Below the pieces are notes generated by a model, which had not been told where the DNA came from, made no database searches, and saw nothing but the letters and a program-made list of their open reading frames with translations. Both the position numbers and the translations under genes were made by a program. Shown here one piece after another: positions 1 to 7,055 of a DNA stretch of 17,145 nt. How positions within the stretch are numbered: position 1 is the stretch's first letter; the number at the start of each line of letters is the position of its first letter. The stretch is from an uncultured bacterium (GTDB lineage: Bacteria > Verrucomicrobiota > Lentisphaeria > Victivallales > UBA1829), in contig URNX01000060.1 in NCBI GenBank assembly GCA_900549415.1, positions 1 through 17,145 of the forward strand. The letters are read 5' to 3'.

Positions 1-73
1 AACAGAATATCGCGAAGCTGTCTTTTACGACGCTCTCTCCGCCATTCTGAAAACGGAGAAGATTTTCCATTAA
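1..73 (+). CDS. C-terminal fragment of an unidentified protein (5' end outside window)
   Basis: Reading from base 2, an open frame of 23 codons ends at TAA (71-73); its last residues are AILKTEKIFH. The codons (CGC, GTC, TAC, GAC, CTC, TCC, GCC, CTG) match the GC-ending preference of the genes that follow, which is why I take it as the tail of a real gene rather than chance. It is too short to assign a family. The next gene has its own promoter about 90 nt downstream, so this one probably belongs to a separate transcript. Confidence 0.4.
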   Translation, partial: TEYREAVFYDALSAILKTEKIFH

Positions 74-141
74 ACTGCATGAAGAAGGGGGTTGACGGAA
101 GGAAAATCCCGTTTTTTTGTGTTTTTTTATCTTTTCGCGCT

Positions 142-176
142 GTAAAAAACACGAAAGAAGGTGTATAGTACCTCGA
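142..176 (+). promoter_or_regulatory. Putative sigma-70 promoter of ileS-trpS
   Basis: A good -10 box TATAGT lies at 164-169, with a poor -35 (around 141-147, TGTAAA/GTAAAA) 16-17 nt upstream. Transcription would start near 176 and give a leader of about 36 nt, with AAGGA (200-204) seven nt before the ileS ATG. The 12-mer TGTATAGTACCT (162-173) recurs exactly at the tRNA-Arg promoter on the other strand, which supports a promoter role. No T-box-like leader is present, as the spacer is too short. Confidence 0.5.
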
Positions 177-211
177 ATAAAAGTTTTTAACCGTAATGTA
201 AGGACAGTATT

Positions 212-3200
212 ATGTTTAAACCGGCAGGACAGGCAAACTTCCCGCAGATGGAGCAGGAAACGCTCGCATACTGGGAAGAAAACAAAACGTTTGACAAATC
301 CAAAGAGAACCGCAAAGGCTCACCGGAATTCATTTTCTACGATGGACCTCCGTTCGCAACAGGATTGCCGCACTATGGACACCTCCTTGCCGGCACAATC
401 AAGGACGTCGTTCCCCGCTATCAGACCATGCGCGGGAAATACTGCGAACGCGGATTCGGATGGGACTGCCACGGACTCCCCGTCGAATATGAAATGGAGA
501 AAATGCTGCATCTCTCCGGAAAGCGCGAAATCGAAACCTACGGCATCGACAAGTTCAACGAAGCCTGCCGCGGAATCGTGCTCCGCTATACCAAAGAGTG
601 GGAGCAGATCGTCAAACGCATGGGTCGCTGGGTCGACTTCAAAAACGGATACCGCACCATGGACCGCAATTATATGGAATCCATCTGGTGGGTCTTCAAA
701 CAGCTCTGGGATCAGGGGCTGATCTACGAAGGTCACAAGATTCTCCCGTACTGCGCCCGCTGCGCAACCCCGCTCTCCAACTTCGAAGCGAATCAGGGAT
801 ACATGGAAGTTGACGACCCCGCCATCACCATCCGCTTCAAAGTCGACGGTGAAAAGAACACCTATTTCCTCGCGTGGACGACCACTCCGTGGACTCTGCC
901 CTCCAACATGGCGCTCGCTTCCGGGCCCGATATCGACTACGTCAAAGTCAATGATGAAGGAACGTTCTACATCCTCGCTGAATCGCGTCTGCACGCCTAC
1001 TACAAGAAGGATGCCGTCCCCCCGGTCGTCGCCCGCTATAAAGGCAAAGACCTCAACGGCATGACCTACACGCCGCTCTTCGACTACTTTGCAAACAAGA
1101 AAGCCGAAGGCGCATTCCGCATGATCAACGCCGAATATGTCAGCACCGAAGACGGTACCGGCATCGTTCATATCGCCCCGGGATTCGGTGAAGACGACGC
1201 GATCGCCGGAAAAGCGAACGGCATCCCCGAAGTCTGCCCTCTTGATGAAGAGTGCAAATTCACAAAAGAGGTTCCCGATTACCAGGGCATCTATGTCAAG
1301 GACGCCGACAAAGACATCATCAAGCGTCTGAAAGACGAAGGCAAACTCGTCCACCGCGGCACGATCAAGCACAACTACCCGCACTGCTGGCGCGATGACT
1401 CTCCGCTGATCTACAAGGCGATCTCCACCTGGTTCGTCCGCATCGACCGCATCAAGGAAAAGATGCTCCAGTCCAACGCCCAGATGTCCTGGGTTCCGGA
1501 ACACATCAAGGAAGGACGTTTCGGAAAGTGGCTCGAAAACGCCCGCGACTGGGCGATCAGCCGCAACCGTTACTGGGGCTGCCCGCTCCCGATCTGGCGC
1601 AACAAAGAGACCGGAGAAGCAATCTGCGTCGGCTCCGTTGCCGAACTCGAAGAACTCACCGGACAGAAAGTCGACGATATCCACAAGCATTTCGTCGACA
1701 AGCTCACGATCAAGTCGAAATCCGGCGCAGTTCTGACCCGTGTTCCGGAAGTGCTCGACTGCTGGTTCGAAAGCGGCTCCATGCCCTACGCGCAGAAGCA
1801 TTATCCGTTTGAAAACAAAGCCCACTTCGACGACCATTTCCCCGCCGATTTCATCGCGGAAGGGCTCGACCAGACCCGAGGATGGTTCTACACGCTCGTC
1901 GTGCTCTCTTCCGCGCTGTTCGGACAGCCGCCGGCACGCAATGTTGTCGTCAACGGACTCATCCTCGCGGAAGACGGACAGAAAATGTCCAAGCGCAAAA
2001 AGAACTATCCGGACCCGCTGTACGTCATCAACACGTACGGAGCGGACGCGCTGCGTCTGTTCCTGCTCGGCTCGCCGGTCGTCCGCGCCGAAGACCTCAA
2101 GTTCTCCGAAGAGGGAATCAAGGAAGTCCTCCGCGGCGTCATGCTTCCGATCTGGAACGCATACAGCTTCTTCACGACTTATGCGAACGTCGACTGCTGG
2201 GAACCGCCGAAGGGTGAACTCAAAGCGCCGGAAAACCCGGCAAACCCGCTCGACCGCTGGATTCTCTCCTCGCTCGCCGATATGATCAAGGAAATCCGCG
2301 AGGCGATGGACACCTATCATCTCCAGCGCGCAGCGAACCGCTTCGAAAAATTCGTGGAAGATCTTACAAACTGGTATATCCGCCGCAGCCGCCGCCGCTT
2401 CTGGAAGAGCCAGAACGACACCGACAAGCTCGACGCCTATTCCACGCTCTATTACGTGCTCATCACCTTCGCGAAATGCGCCGCGCCGTTCATTCCCTAC
2501 ATCACCGAGGAAATCTACCGCGCACTCCGCACCGAAGACATGCCGGAATCCGTCCACCTCTGCGACTACCCGGAAGTCTCCACCGTTCGCGACACCCGTC
2601 TGGAAAAACAGATGGAAAGCACGATGAACGCGGTCTCCCTCGGACGCTTCCTGCGCACCCAGCGCAATCTGAAGATCCGCCAGCCGCTCGCGAAAGCGAT
2701 CCTCGTGGCGGCAGATCCGGAAGTCCGCGAACTGCTCTCCGAAACAAAGGACATCATCGCGGAAGAGCTGAACGTCAAGGATATTCTCGTTCAGGACTCC
2801 GATGCAAGCCTCGTCGATCTCTCCGCGAAGGCGAACTTCAAAGCTCTCGGACCGAAGCTCGGACCGAAGATGAAGATGGCGGCCGCCGCAATCGCCAAAC
2901 TCACGGCGGAACAGATTGCCGGACTTGAGAAGGGCGCATCGCTCGATCTCGACCTCGGTGACGGAACAAGCATTGCGCTCACAGCCGCCGACCTCAGCAT
3001 CAAACGCGCGGAAAAACCGGGCGTCACGGTTGCGACCGAAAACGGCATCACTCTTGCGCTCGACACAGAACTCACGCACGAACTGATCCTTGAAGGTATC
3101 GCCCGTGAATTCGTCAGCAAAGTGCAGAACATGCGCAAGGAAGCCGGACTCGAAGTTTCCGACCGCATAACCCTGACCTATCAGGCTCAGGATCCGATCG

Positions 3201-3346
3201 TGGAAGAGGCTGTCAAGGCGTTCGCCGACTACATCTCCAACGAAACGCTCGCAACCTCCATCGTCATCGGAGAAAACGCCTCGGCTCTCAAGGTTGAGGA
3301 TGAAGATTTGAATGGACACGCGACAAAGATCGCGCTTGCCAAGTAA
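212..3346 (+). CDS. ileS: Isoleucyl-tRNA synthetase, type 2 (eukaryote-like)
   Basis: Class I synthetase that charges tRNA-Ile with isoleucine in the cytoplasm. The 1044 residues cover the whole family length. Visible signatures are the HIGH-type motif HYGH at residues 54-57 (within GLPHYGHLLAGT), the CP1 editing-domain motif TTTPWTLPSN at 223-232, and KMSKR at 591-595 followed by KKNYPDP. The HYGH context, the NYPDP after KMSKR and the absence of the C-terminal CxxC zinc finger of E. coli-type IleRS place it in the IleRS2 class, which in characterised bacteria tends to be insensitive to mupirocin. The ATG at 212 has AAGGA seven nt upstream. The stop overlaps the AAGGAG ribosome site of trpS, so the two are probably cotranscribed. 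The class assignment is from motif recognition, not from a tree. Confidence 0.97.
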   Translation: MFKPAGQANFPQMEQETLAYWEENKTFDKSKENRKGSPEFIFYDGPPFATGLPHYGHLLAGTIKDVVPRYQTMRGKYCERGFGWDCHGLPVEYEMEKMLHLSGKREIETYGIDKFNEACRGIVLRYTKEWEQIVKRMGRWVDFKNGYRTMDRNYMESIWWVFKQLWDQGLIYEGHKILPYCARCATPLSNFEANQGYMEVDDPAITIRFKVDGEKNTYFLAWTTTPWTLPSNMALASGPDIDYVKVNDEGTFYILAESRLHAYYKKDAVPPVVARYKGKDLNGMTYTPLFDYFANKKAEGAFRMINAEYVSTEDGTGIVHIAPGFGEDDAIAGKANGIPEVCPLDEECKFTKEVPDYQGIYVKDADKDIIKRLKDEGKLVHRGTIKHNYPHCWRDDSPLIYKAISTWFVRIDRIKEKMLQSNAQMSWVPEHIKEGRFGKWLENARDWAISRNRYWGCPLPIWRNKETGEAICVGSVAELEELTGQKVDDIHKHFVDKLTIKSKSGAVLTRVPEVLDCWFESGSMPYAQKHYPFENKAHFDDHFPADFIAEGLDQTRGWFYTLVVLSSALFGQPPARNVVVNGLILAEDGQKMSKRKKNYPDPLYVINTYGADALRLFLLGSPVVRAEDLKFSEEGIKEVLRGVMLPIWNAYSFFTTYANVDCWEPPKGELKAPENPANPLDRWILSSLADMIKEIREAMDTYHLQRAANRFEKFVEDLTNWYIRRSRRRFWKSQNDTDKLDAYSTLYYVLITFAKCAAPFIPYITEEIYRALRTEDMPESVHLCDYPEVSTVRDTRLEKQMESTMNAVSLGRFLRTQRNLKIRQPLAKAILVAADPEVRELLSETKDIIAEELNVKDILVQDSDASLVDLSAKANFKALGPKLGPKMKMAAAAIAKLTAEQIAGLEKGASLDLDLGDGTSIALTAADLSIKRAEKPGVTVATENGITLALDTELTHELILEGIAREFVSKVQNMRKEAGLEVSDRITLTYQAQDPIVEEAVKAFADYISNETLATSIVIGENASALKVEDEDLNGHATKIALAK

Positions 3347-3358
3347 GGAGCAGAAAAC

Positions 3359-4330
3359 ATGAAACGCATTCTTACCGGAATTCAGCCCTCGGGCATTCCG
3401 CACATCGGAAACTATTTCGGCGCCATGAAGCAGTGCATCGACCTGCAGAATGAAAACGCCGGCGAATGTTTCCTCTTCATTGCGGATTATCATTCCATGA
3501 CCACCAATCCGAAGCCGGAAGACCTCAGAAGCCGCATCGAACGGCTTGCTGTCGACTTCCTCGCATGCGGCATCGACCCGGAAAAGACGGTTTTCTTCCG
3601 CCAGTCCGACGTTCCCGAAGTCTGCGAACTGACCTGGATTCTCAACTGTCTCACAGGTCTCGGCTTCCTCGAACGCGCGCACAGCTACAAGGATAAAATC
3701 GCCAAAGGCTTCCAGCCCAACAACGGGCTCTTTTCCTACCCCGTCCTCATGGCGTCCGACATTCTGATCTATCAGTCCGACCTTGTCCCCGTCGGAAAGG
3801 ATCAGAAACAGCATTTGGAAATGACCCGCGACATCGCGATCAAATTCAACCAGACCTACGGCGACACCTTCAAGATTCCCGATGAAAAAATCAGCAGCTC
3901 GGTCGCAGTCATCCCCGGACTCGACGGACAGAAAATGTCCAAGAGCTACAACAATACCATCGAAATTTTCGGTGACGAGAAGCCGATGCGCAAAAAGTTC
4001 ATGTCCATCAAGACCGATTCCAAAGGCATGGAGGAGCCGAAAGATCCCGACACCTGTTCGATCTTCCAGCTCTACAAGCTCTTTGCCTCTCCGGAACAGG
4101 TCGAAGAGATGCGTCAGAAGTACATTGCCGGCGGTTACGGTTACGGACACGCCAAGCAGGCGCTGTTCGAGGCGTATCTTGAGTTCTTCGCTCCGATGCG
4201 CAAACGCCGTGAAGAACTGCTTGCCAACATGGATTATGTTCACGCGATACTGAAATCCGGCGGCGAACGCGCCCGTGCGGAAGCTGTCAAGACGATGGAC
4301 ACCGTCCGCAAGCGCGTCGGTCTGCGCTGA
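3359..4330 (+). CDS. trpS: Tryptophanyl-tRNA synthetase
   Basis: Class I synthetase that charges tRNA-Trp, 323 residues, a normal bacterial length. The nucleotide-binding motif is HIGN at residues 15-18 within GIQPSGIPHIGNYFG, and KMSKS is at 192-196. GKDQKQHLEMTRDIA in the middle is the usual TrpRS segment lining the active site. The ATG at 3359 follows AAGGAG (3345-3350), which overlaps the ileS stop codon; the 12-nt gap points to one ileS-trpS transcript. A hairpin lies 17 nt after the stop. Nothing unusual in the protein is visible. Confidence 0.97.
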   Translation: MKRILTGIQPSGIPHIGNYFGAMKQCIDLQNENAGECFLFIADYHSMTTNPKPEDLRSRIERLAVDFLACGIDPEKTVFFRQSDVPEVCELTWILNCLTGLGFLERAHSYKDKIAKGFQPNNGLFSYPVLMASDILIYQSDLVPVGKDQKQHLEMTRDIAIKFNQTYGDTFKIPDEKISSSVAVIPGLDGQKMSKSYNNTIEIFGDEKPMRKKFMSIKTDSKGMEEPKDPDTCSIFQLYKLFASPEQVEEMRQKYIAGGYGYGHAKQALFEAYLEFFAPMRKRREELLANMDYVHAILKSGGERARAEAVKTMDTVRKRVGLR

Positions 4331-4347
4331 CCCGCATCTGAATCCGA

Positions 4348-4373
4348 AATCTCCGGTTTTCCCGCCGGAGATT
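4348..4373 (+). terminator. Hairpin downstream of trpS, possible weak terminator or attenuator
   Basis: AATCTCCGG (4348-4356) and CCGGAGATT (4365-4373) form a perfect 9-bp stem with an 8-nt loop. Only CTTATAG follows, so the T tract is poor and termination may be partial. A second imperfect stem lies just downstream: TTTCGCAG (4390-4397) against CTGCGGAAA (4409-4417) with one bulge. The 130-nt spacer therefore holds two stacked structures before the AAGGAG (4449-4454) of the next gene. I see no convincing promoter in it, so readthrough from trpS is possible. Confidence 0.45.
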
Positions 4374-4460
4374 CTTATAGCTCCGCAAATTTCGCAGTGT
4401 TTCCCCCGCTGCGGAAAACGCGGACAACCAAGAGGAAACTCTAAAACAAGGAGAAAAAAG

Positions 4461-5375
4461 ATGAAACTGTCATCGCTTTTGAATCAAAGCCTGATCTTTT
4501 TCAATCTGGAAGGAAACAATCGCTCCGAGCTCTACACAGACCTTCTGACACGCATGTCGAAAGCCGTCCGACTGCCGATCACCCCCGCAAAGGCGGCACA
4601 GGAAATGATTGAGCGCGAAGACACTTACGGCATCACCTACGACGCCGGACTTGCATTCCCGCATATCCGTCACAGCGACCTGCACGACCTCGACATCGGA
4701 ATCGGCATTCTCAAGACCCCGGTCAAACTCAAAGAAAACGACAAAGCCGAAACACGCCTCATCATCTGCTGCCTGATTTCGGAAACCACATCCGTCATCT
4801 ACCTCAAGGCGCTTGCGGCATTCACGAAATACCTGCTGACCAACCGCGACGGTCTTGACAAGCTCGTCTTCTCGCAGACTCCGCAGGGCTTCATCAAGGT
4901 CCTGAACGAAGACGGCGTGGAAGTCAAGCACACCCTCACCGCCGAAGACGTGATGCTGAAGGATCCGCGCGTGGTGCACCCCGACGACACGATCAGCTCC
5001 GCGCTCGACGCCTTCTCCGAAGAGCGCCGCCGCGAACTCCCCGTAGTCGACAAGAACGGCATTGTCCAGGGCGTAATCTCCTGTGAAGACATCATCCGCC
5101 GCGCAATTCCCGACTACATCATGATGCTGGAAAACCTCTCGTTCATCAACCAGTTCGAACCGTTTGAAAACCTCCTGAAAGAGGAACGCAAGATGCTGGT
5201 CAAAGACGTTATGGCGGAAGCCAAGCACACCGTCTCCCCCGGTATGCCGCTCTTCCAGCTGACCGTCAACATCGTGAAAAACTCCCTTCCCTCTCTGCTC
5301 GTGGTTGGACCCGACCGCAAACTGCTCGGCGTCATCACCTACATCGAGCTTGTAACAAATGTTCTCCGAGGCTGA
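4461..5375 (+). CDS. PTS EIIA domain fused to a CBS-domain pair (regulatory protein)
   Basis: Residues 1 to about 150 form a PTS EIIA domain of the fructose/nitrogen type; the phosphorylatable His is H68 in AGLAFPHIR. The usual small residue after PH (G/A/C in the family signature) is Ile here. Two CBS domains follow: about 161-215 (AEDVMLKDPR... VQGVISCEDII) and about 246-303 (VKDVMAEAKH... LLGVITYIELV), which in other proteins bind adenine nucleotides. The start was placed at ATG 4461, giving 304 aa, because AAGGAG lies 6 nt upstream and the EIIA fold begins at once; the frame is open further upstream to 4275, but that part overlaps trpS. No membrane PTS component is present, so a regulatory role is inferred, most likely on the transporter encoded 6 nt downstream. 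Confidence 0.9.
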   Translation: MKLSSLLNQSLIFFNLEGNNRSELYTDLLTRMSKAVRLPITPAKAAQEMIEREDTYGITYDAGLAFPHIRHSDLHDLDIGIGILKTPVKLKENDKAETRLIICCLISETTSVIYLKALAAFTKYLLTNRDGLDKLVFSQTPQGFIKVLNEDGVEVKHTLTAEDVMLKDPRVVHPDDTISSALDAFSEERRRELPVVDKNGIVQGVISCEDIIRRAIPDYIMMLENLSFINQFEPFENLLKEERKMLVKDVMAEAKHTVSPGMPLFQLTVNIVKNSLPSLLVVGPDRKLLGVITYIELVTNVLRG

Positions 5376-5381
5376 TTCGTT

Positions 5382-6893
5382 ATGCTGAACTTGTTTTGTA
5401 TGTCCGTTCCCGTTCTGGCAACCGCTGCGGAGGCGCCCTCCGCATTCAAATTCTGGGCGGCGGCGGCAATCTTCGTCATCACTTTCGTTGTCATCGCAAC
5501 GGAAAAAATCCACAAGACCGCATGCGTCCTCGTGGGTTCCGCACTGATGCTTCTCTTCGTCCTCCCCGCAGGACATGAAGCTCCCGCACCGCAGGATCAC
5601 AAACCGGCGATCGTCAAACAGGCCGACGGCAAAGTTTCCAAAGCTCCCGCACAAAAAGCGGAAGTTCAGCGGAAAAAAGCACCGGCGGGAAATCCGGAAA
5701 TCATCAAGGCCGCAAAAAAATACGCCGCTCTTGACAACTATTCCAAGTATGTCAATTTCGACGTCATCTTCACCCTCGCCGGAATGATGGTGCTTGTGAA
5801 TATCCTCAGTAAAACCGGACTCTTCCAGTTCATTGCGATCAAGGCTGTGAAACTTGCACACGGCTATCCCGCGCGCACGATGATTCTGCTCGTTCTCGCG
5901 ACAGCAATTCTCTCCGCATTCCTCGACAACGTCACCACGGTTCTGCTGGTCATCCCGGTGACCTTCGTCGTTGCCTCGCAGATGAAAGTTTCGCCTGTTC
6001 CGTTCATCATGGCGGAAACCCTGGCTTCCAACATCGGCGGCACGGCGACTCTGATCGGTGACCCGCCGAACCTTATCATCGGTTCGATGGTCGGACTCAA
6101 CTTCATGGCGTTCCTCGTCAACCTCGCTCCGTTTGTTCTCGGAATCCTGCTCGTCTACTGCGCGATTCTCTACTTCTACTACGGACGCAAAATGACCGTC
6201 ACGGTTGAACAGCGCGCCCGTATCATGGAAATGGATGAAAGCCTCTCCATCACCGATCCGGCAACGCTGAAGAAGGCGGGAATCATCATGCTCCTGACGA
6301 TCGTCGGCTTCCTGATTCACGGCGTTTTCGGCATCCAGCCGTCCGTCGTCGCCATGACCGGCGCGGCGGTCTGCCTTGCGGTCTGCAAAGTCAACGTCGA
6401 CCAGATGCTTGAAAAAATCGAGTGGGGAACCCTGTTCTTCTTCCTCGGACTTTTCATCATCGTGGAAGGTGCGGATTACGCAGGTGTGATGGCGAAAGTC
6501 GGAAGCTACCTTCACTTCACGGCAAGCTGGCATCCGCTGGCGATCATCCTGCTGCTGATGTGGATCTGCGGACTCGCTGTCGCCGTCATCAACAACGTTT
6601 CGTTCACGGCAGTCGCAGTGACGATCATCCTGGCATTCCTCCAGACGGTTCCCGTGTTTCAGAGCAATATTCCGCTTCAGCACCTGCTGTGGTGGGGCGT
6701 TGCGCTGGCGCTCTGCCTGGGCGGAAACTTCACACTCTACGGCGCTGCGGCGAACCTGGTTACAGCCGGACTCGCTCATCAGGCCGGACACAAGATCAAC
6801 TTCAAGGTCTTCGCCTCCTATGGCGTTCCGGTCACAGTCGGAGCCCTGCTGGCATCCTCGGCTTACATCATAATCCGTTATTTCTGTCTCTGA
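5382..6893 (+). CDS. ArsB/NhaD ion transporter superfamily membrane protein (Na+/H+ antiporter-like)
   Basis: Polytopic inner-membrane transporter of 503 aa with the two-fold repeat of the ion-transporter superfamily. Repeat 1 carries AFLDNVTTVLLVIPV (179-193) and ASNIGGTATLIGDPPN (215-230); repeat 2 carries INNVSFTAVAV (403-413) and GGNFTLYGAAANLVTAGLA (447-465). The paired Asn/Gly motifs resemble NhaD-type Na+/H+ antiporters and ArsB-type pumps. The substrate cannot be settled from sequence; NhaD-like is my first guess. Hydrophobic segments at about 22-40 and 47-62 are followed by a hydrophilic Lys/Pro/Ala insert at about 63-120 before the transport core. ATG 5382 has GAGG (5368-5371) upstream; an in-frame ATG at 5400 is an alternative. 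It lies 6 nt after the EIIA-CBS gene and is followed by a strong terminator. Confidence 0.88.
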   Translation: MLNLFCMSVPVLATAAEAPSAFKFWAAAAIFVITFVVIATEKIHKTACVLVGSALMLLFVLPAGHEAPAPQDHKPAIVKQADGKVSKAPAQKAEVQRKKAPAGNPEIIKAAKKYAALDNYSKYVNFDVIFTLAGMMVLVNILSKTGLFQFIAIKAVKLAHGYPARTMILLVLATAILSAFLDNVTTVLLVIPVTFVVASQMKVSPVPFIMAETLASNIGGTATLIGDPPNLIIGSMVGLNFMAFLVNLAPFVLGILLVYCAILYFYYGRKMTVTVEQRARIMEMDESLSITDPATLKKAGIIMLLTIVGFLIHGVFGIQPSVVAMTGAAVCLAVCKVNVDQMLEKIEWGTLFFFLGLFIIVEGADYAGVMAKVGSYLHFTASWHPLAIILLLMWICGLAVAVINNVSFTAVAVTIILAFLQTVPVFQSNIPLQHLLWWGVALALCLGGNFTLYGAAANLVTAGLAHQAGHKINFKVFASYGVPVTVGALLASSAYIIIRYFCL

Positions 6894-6907
6894 GCAGAAA
6901 TTCCCAG

Positions 6908-6941
6908 GCCCGCCGTTTTTCAGAAACGACGGGCTTTTTTT
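6908..6941 (+). terminator. Rho-independent terminator
   Basis: GCCCGCCGTTT (6908-6918) pairs with AAACGACGGGC (6924-6934) with a single mismatch across a 5-nt loop, followed by seven T (6935-6941). It lies 15 nt after the transporter stop codon and ends the EIIA-CBS/transporter transcript. Confidence 0.9.
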
Positions 6942-6952
6942 CTATTTTGAAC

Positions 6953-6988
6953 TTGAACTTTTCCATTATATGCGGTATATTTCCTGAT
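6953..6988 (+). promoter_or_regulatory. Putative sigma-70 promoter of the helicase-to-lipoprotein operon
   Basis: TTGAAC (6953-6958), a 17-nt spacer, then TATATT (6976-6981); a start near 6988 leaves a leader of about 68 nt. TTGAAC is duplicated in tandem at 6947-6952. The promoter directly follows a strong terminator. A six-codon reading frame (MKQKT, 6995-7012) sits in the leader ahead of the helicase GTG and could be a chance uORF. Confidence 0.55.
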
Positions 6989-7055
6989 TATCGCATGAAA
7001 CAGAAAACTTAAGGAAATCTCTTTCAGGGGTTCCCATAACCGAATCGAAGCAACC

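Noticed and set aside
95..152. Possible terminator before the ileS promoter (ACGG/CCGT with a T run at 112-118; GTGTTTTTT/AAAAAACAC at 119-127/144-152)
   Set aside because: The first stem is only 4 bp and the second is nearly all A/T with no T tract after it; neither is convincing.
320..4243. Antisense open frame of over 1300 codons opposite ileS and trpS
   Set aside because: ileS and trpS are in the same phase (starts differ by 1049 codons) and avoid TTA, CTA and TCA, so the codon-aligned antisense frame lacks stops. It ends exactly at a TCA serine codon of ileS (320-322). The predicted protein has no recognisable domain.
4275..4460. N-terminal extension of the EIIA-CBS protein by 62 residues
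   Set aside because: The extension overlaps trpS in another frame, has an Arg/Ser/Pro-rich shadow-like sequence, and lacks the ribosome site present before ATG 4461.
4470..6791. Antisense open frame of 773 codons opposite the EIIA-CBS and transporter genes
   Set aside because: Same cause: both sense genes share one phase and avoid the reverse-stop codons. The translation is low-complexity, rich in Asp, Glu and His, as expected for an antisense shadow.
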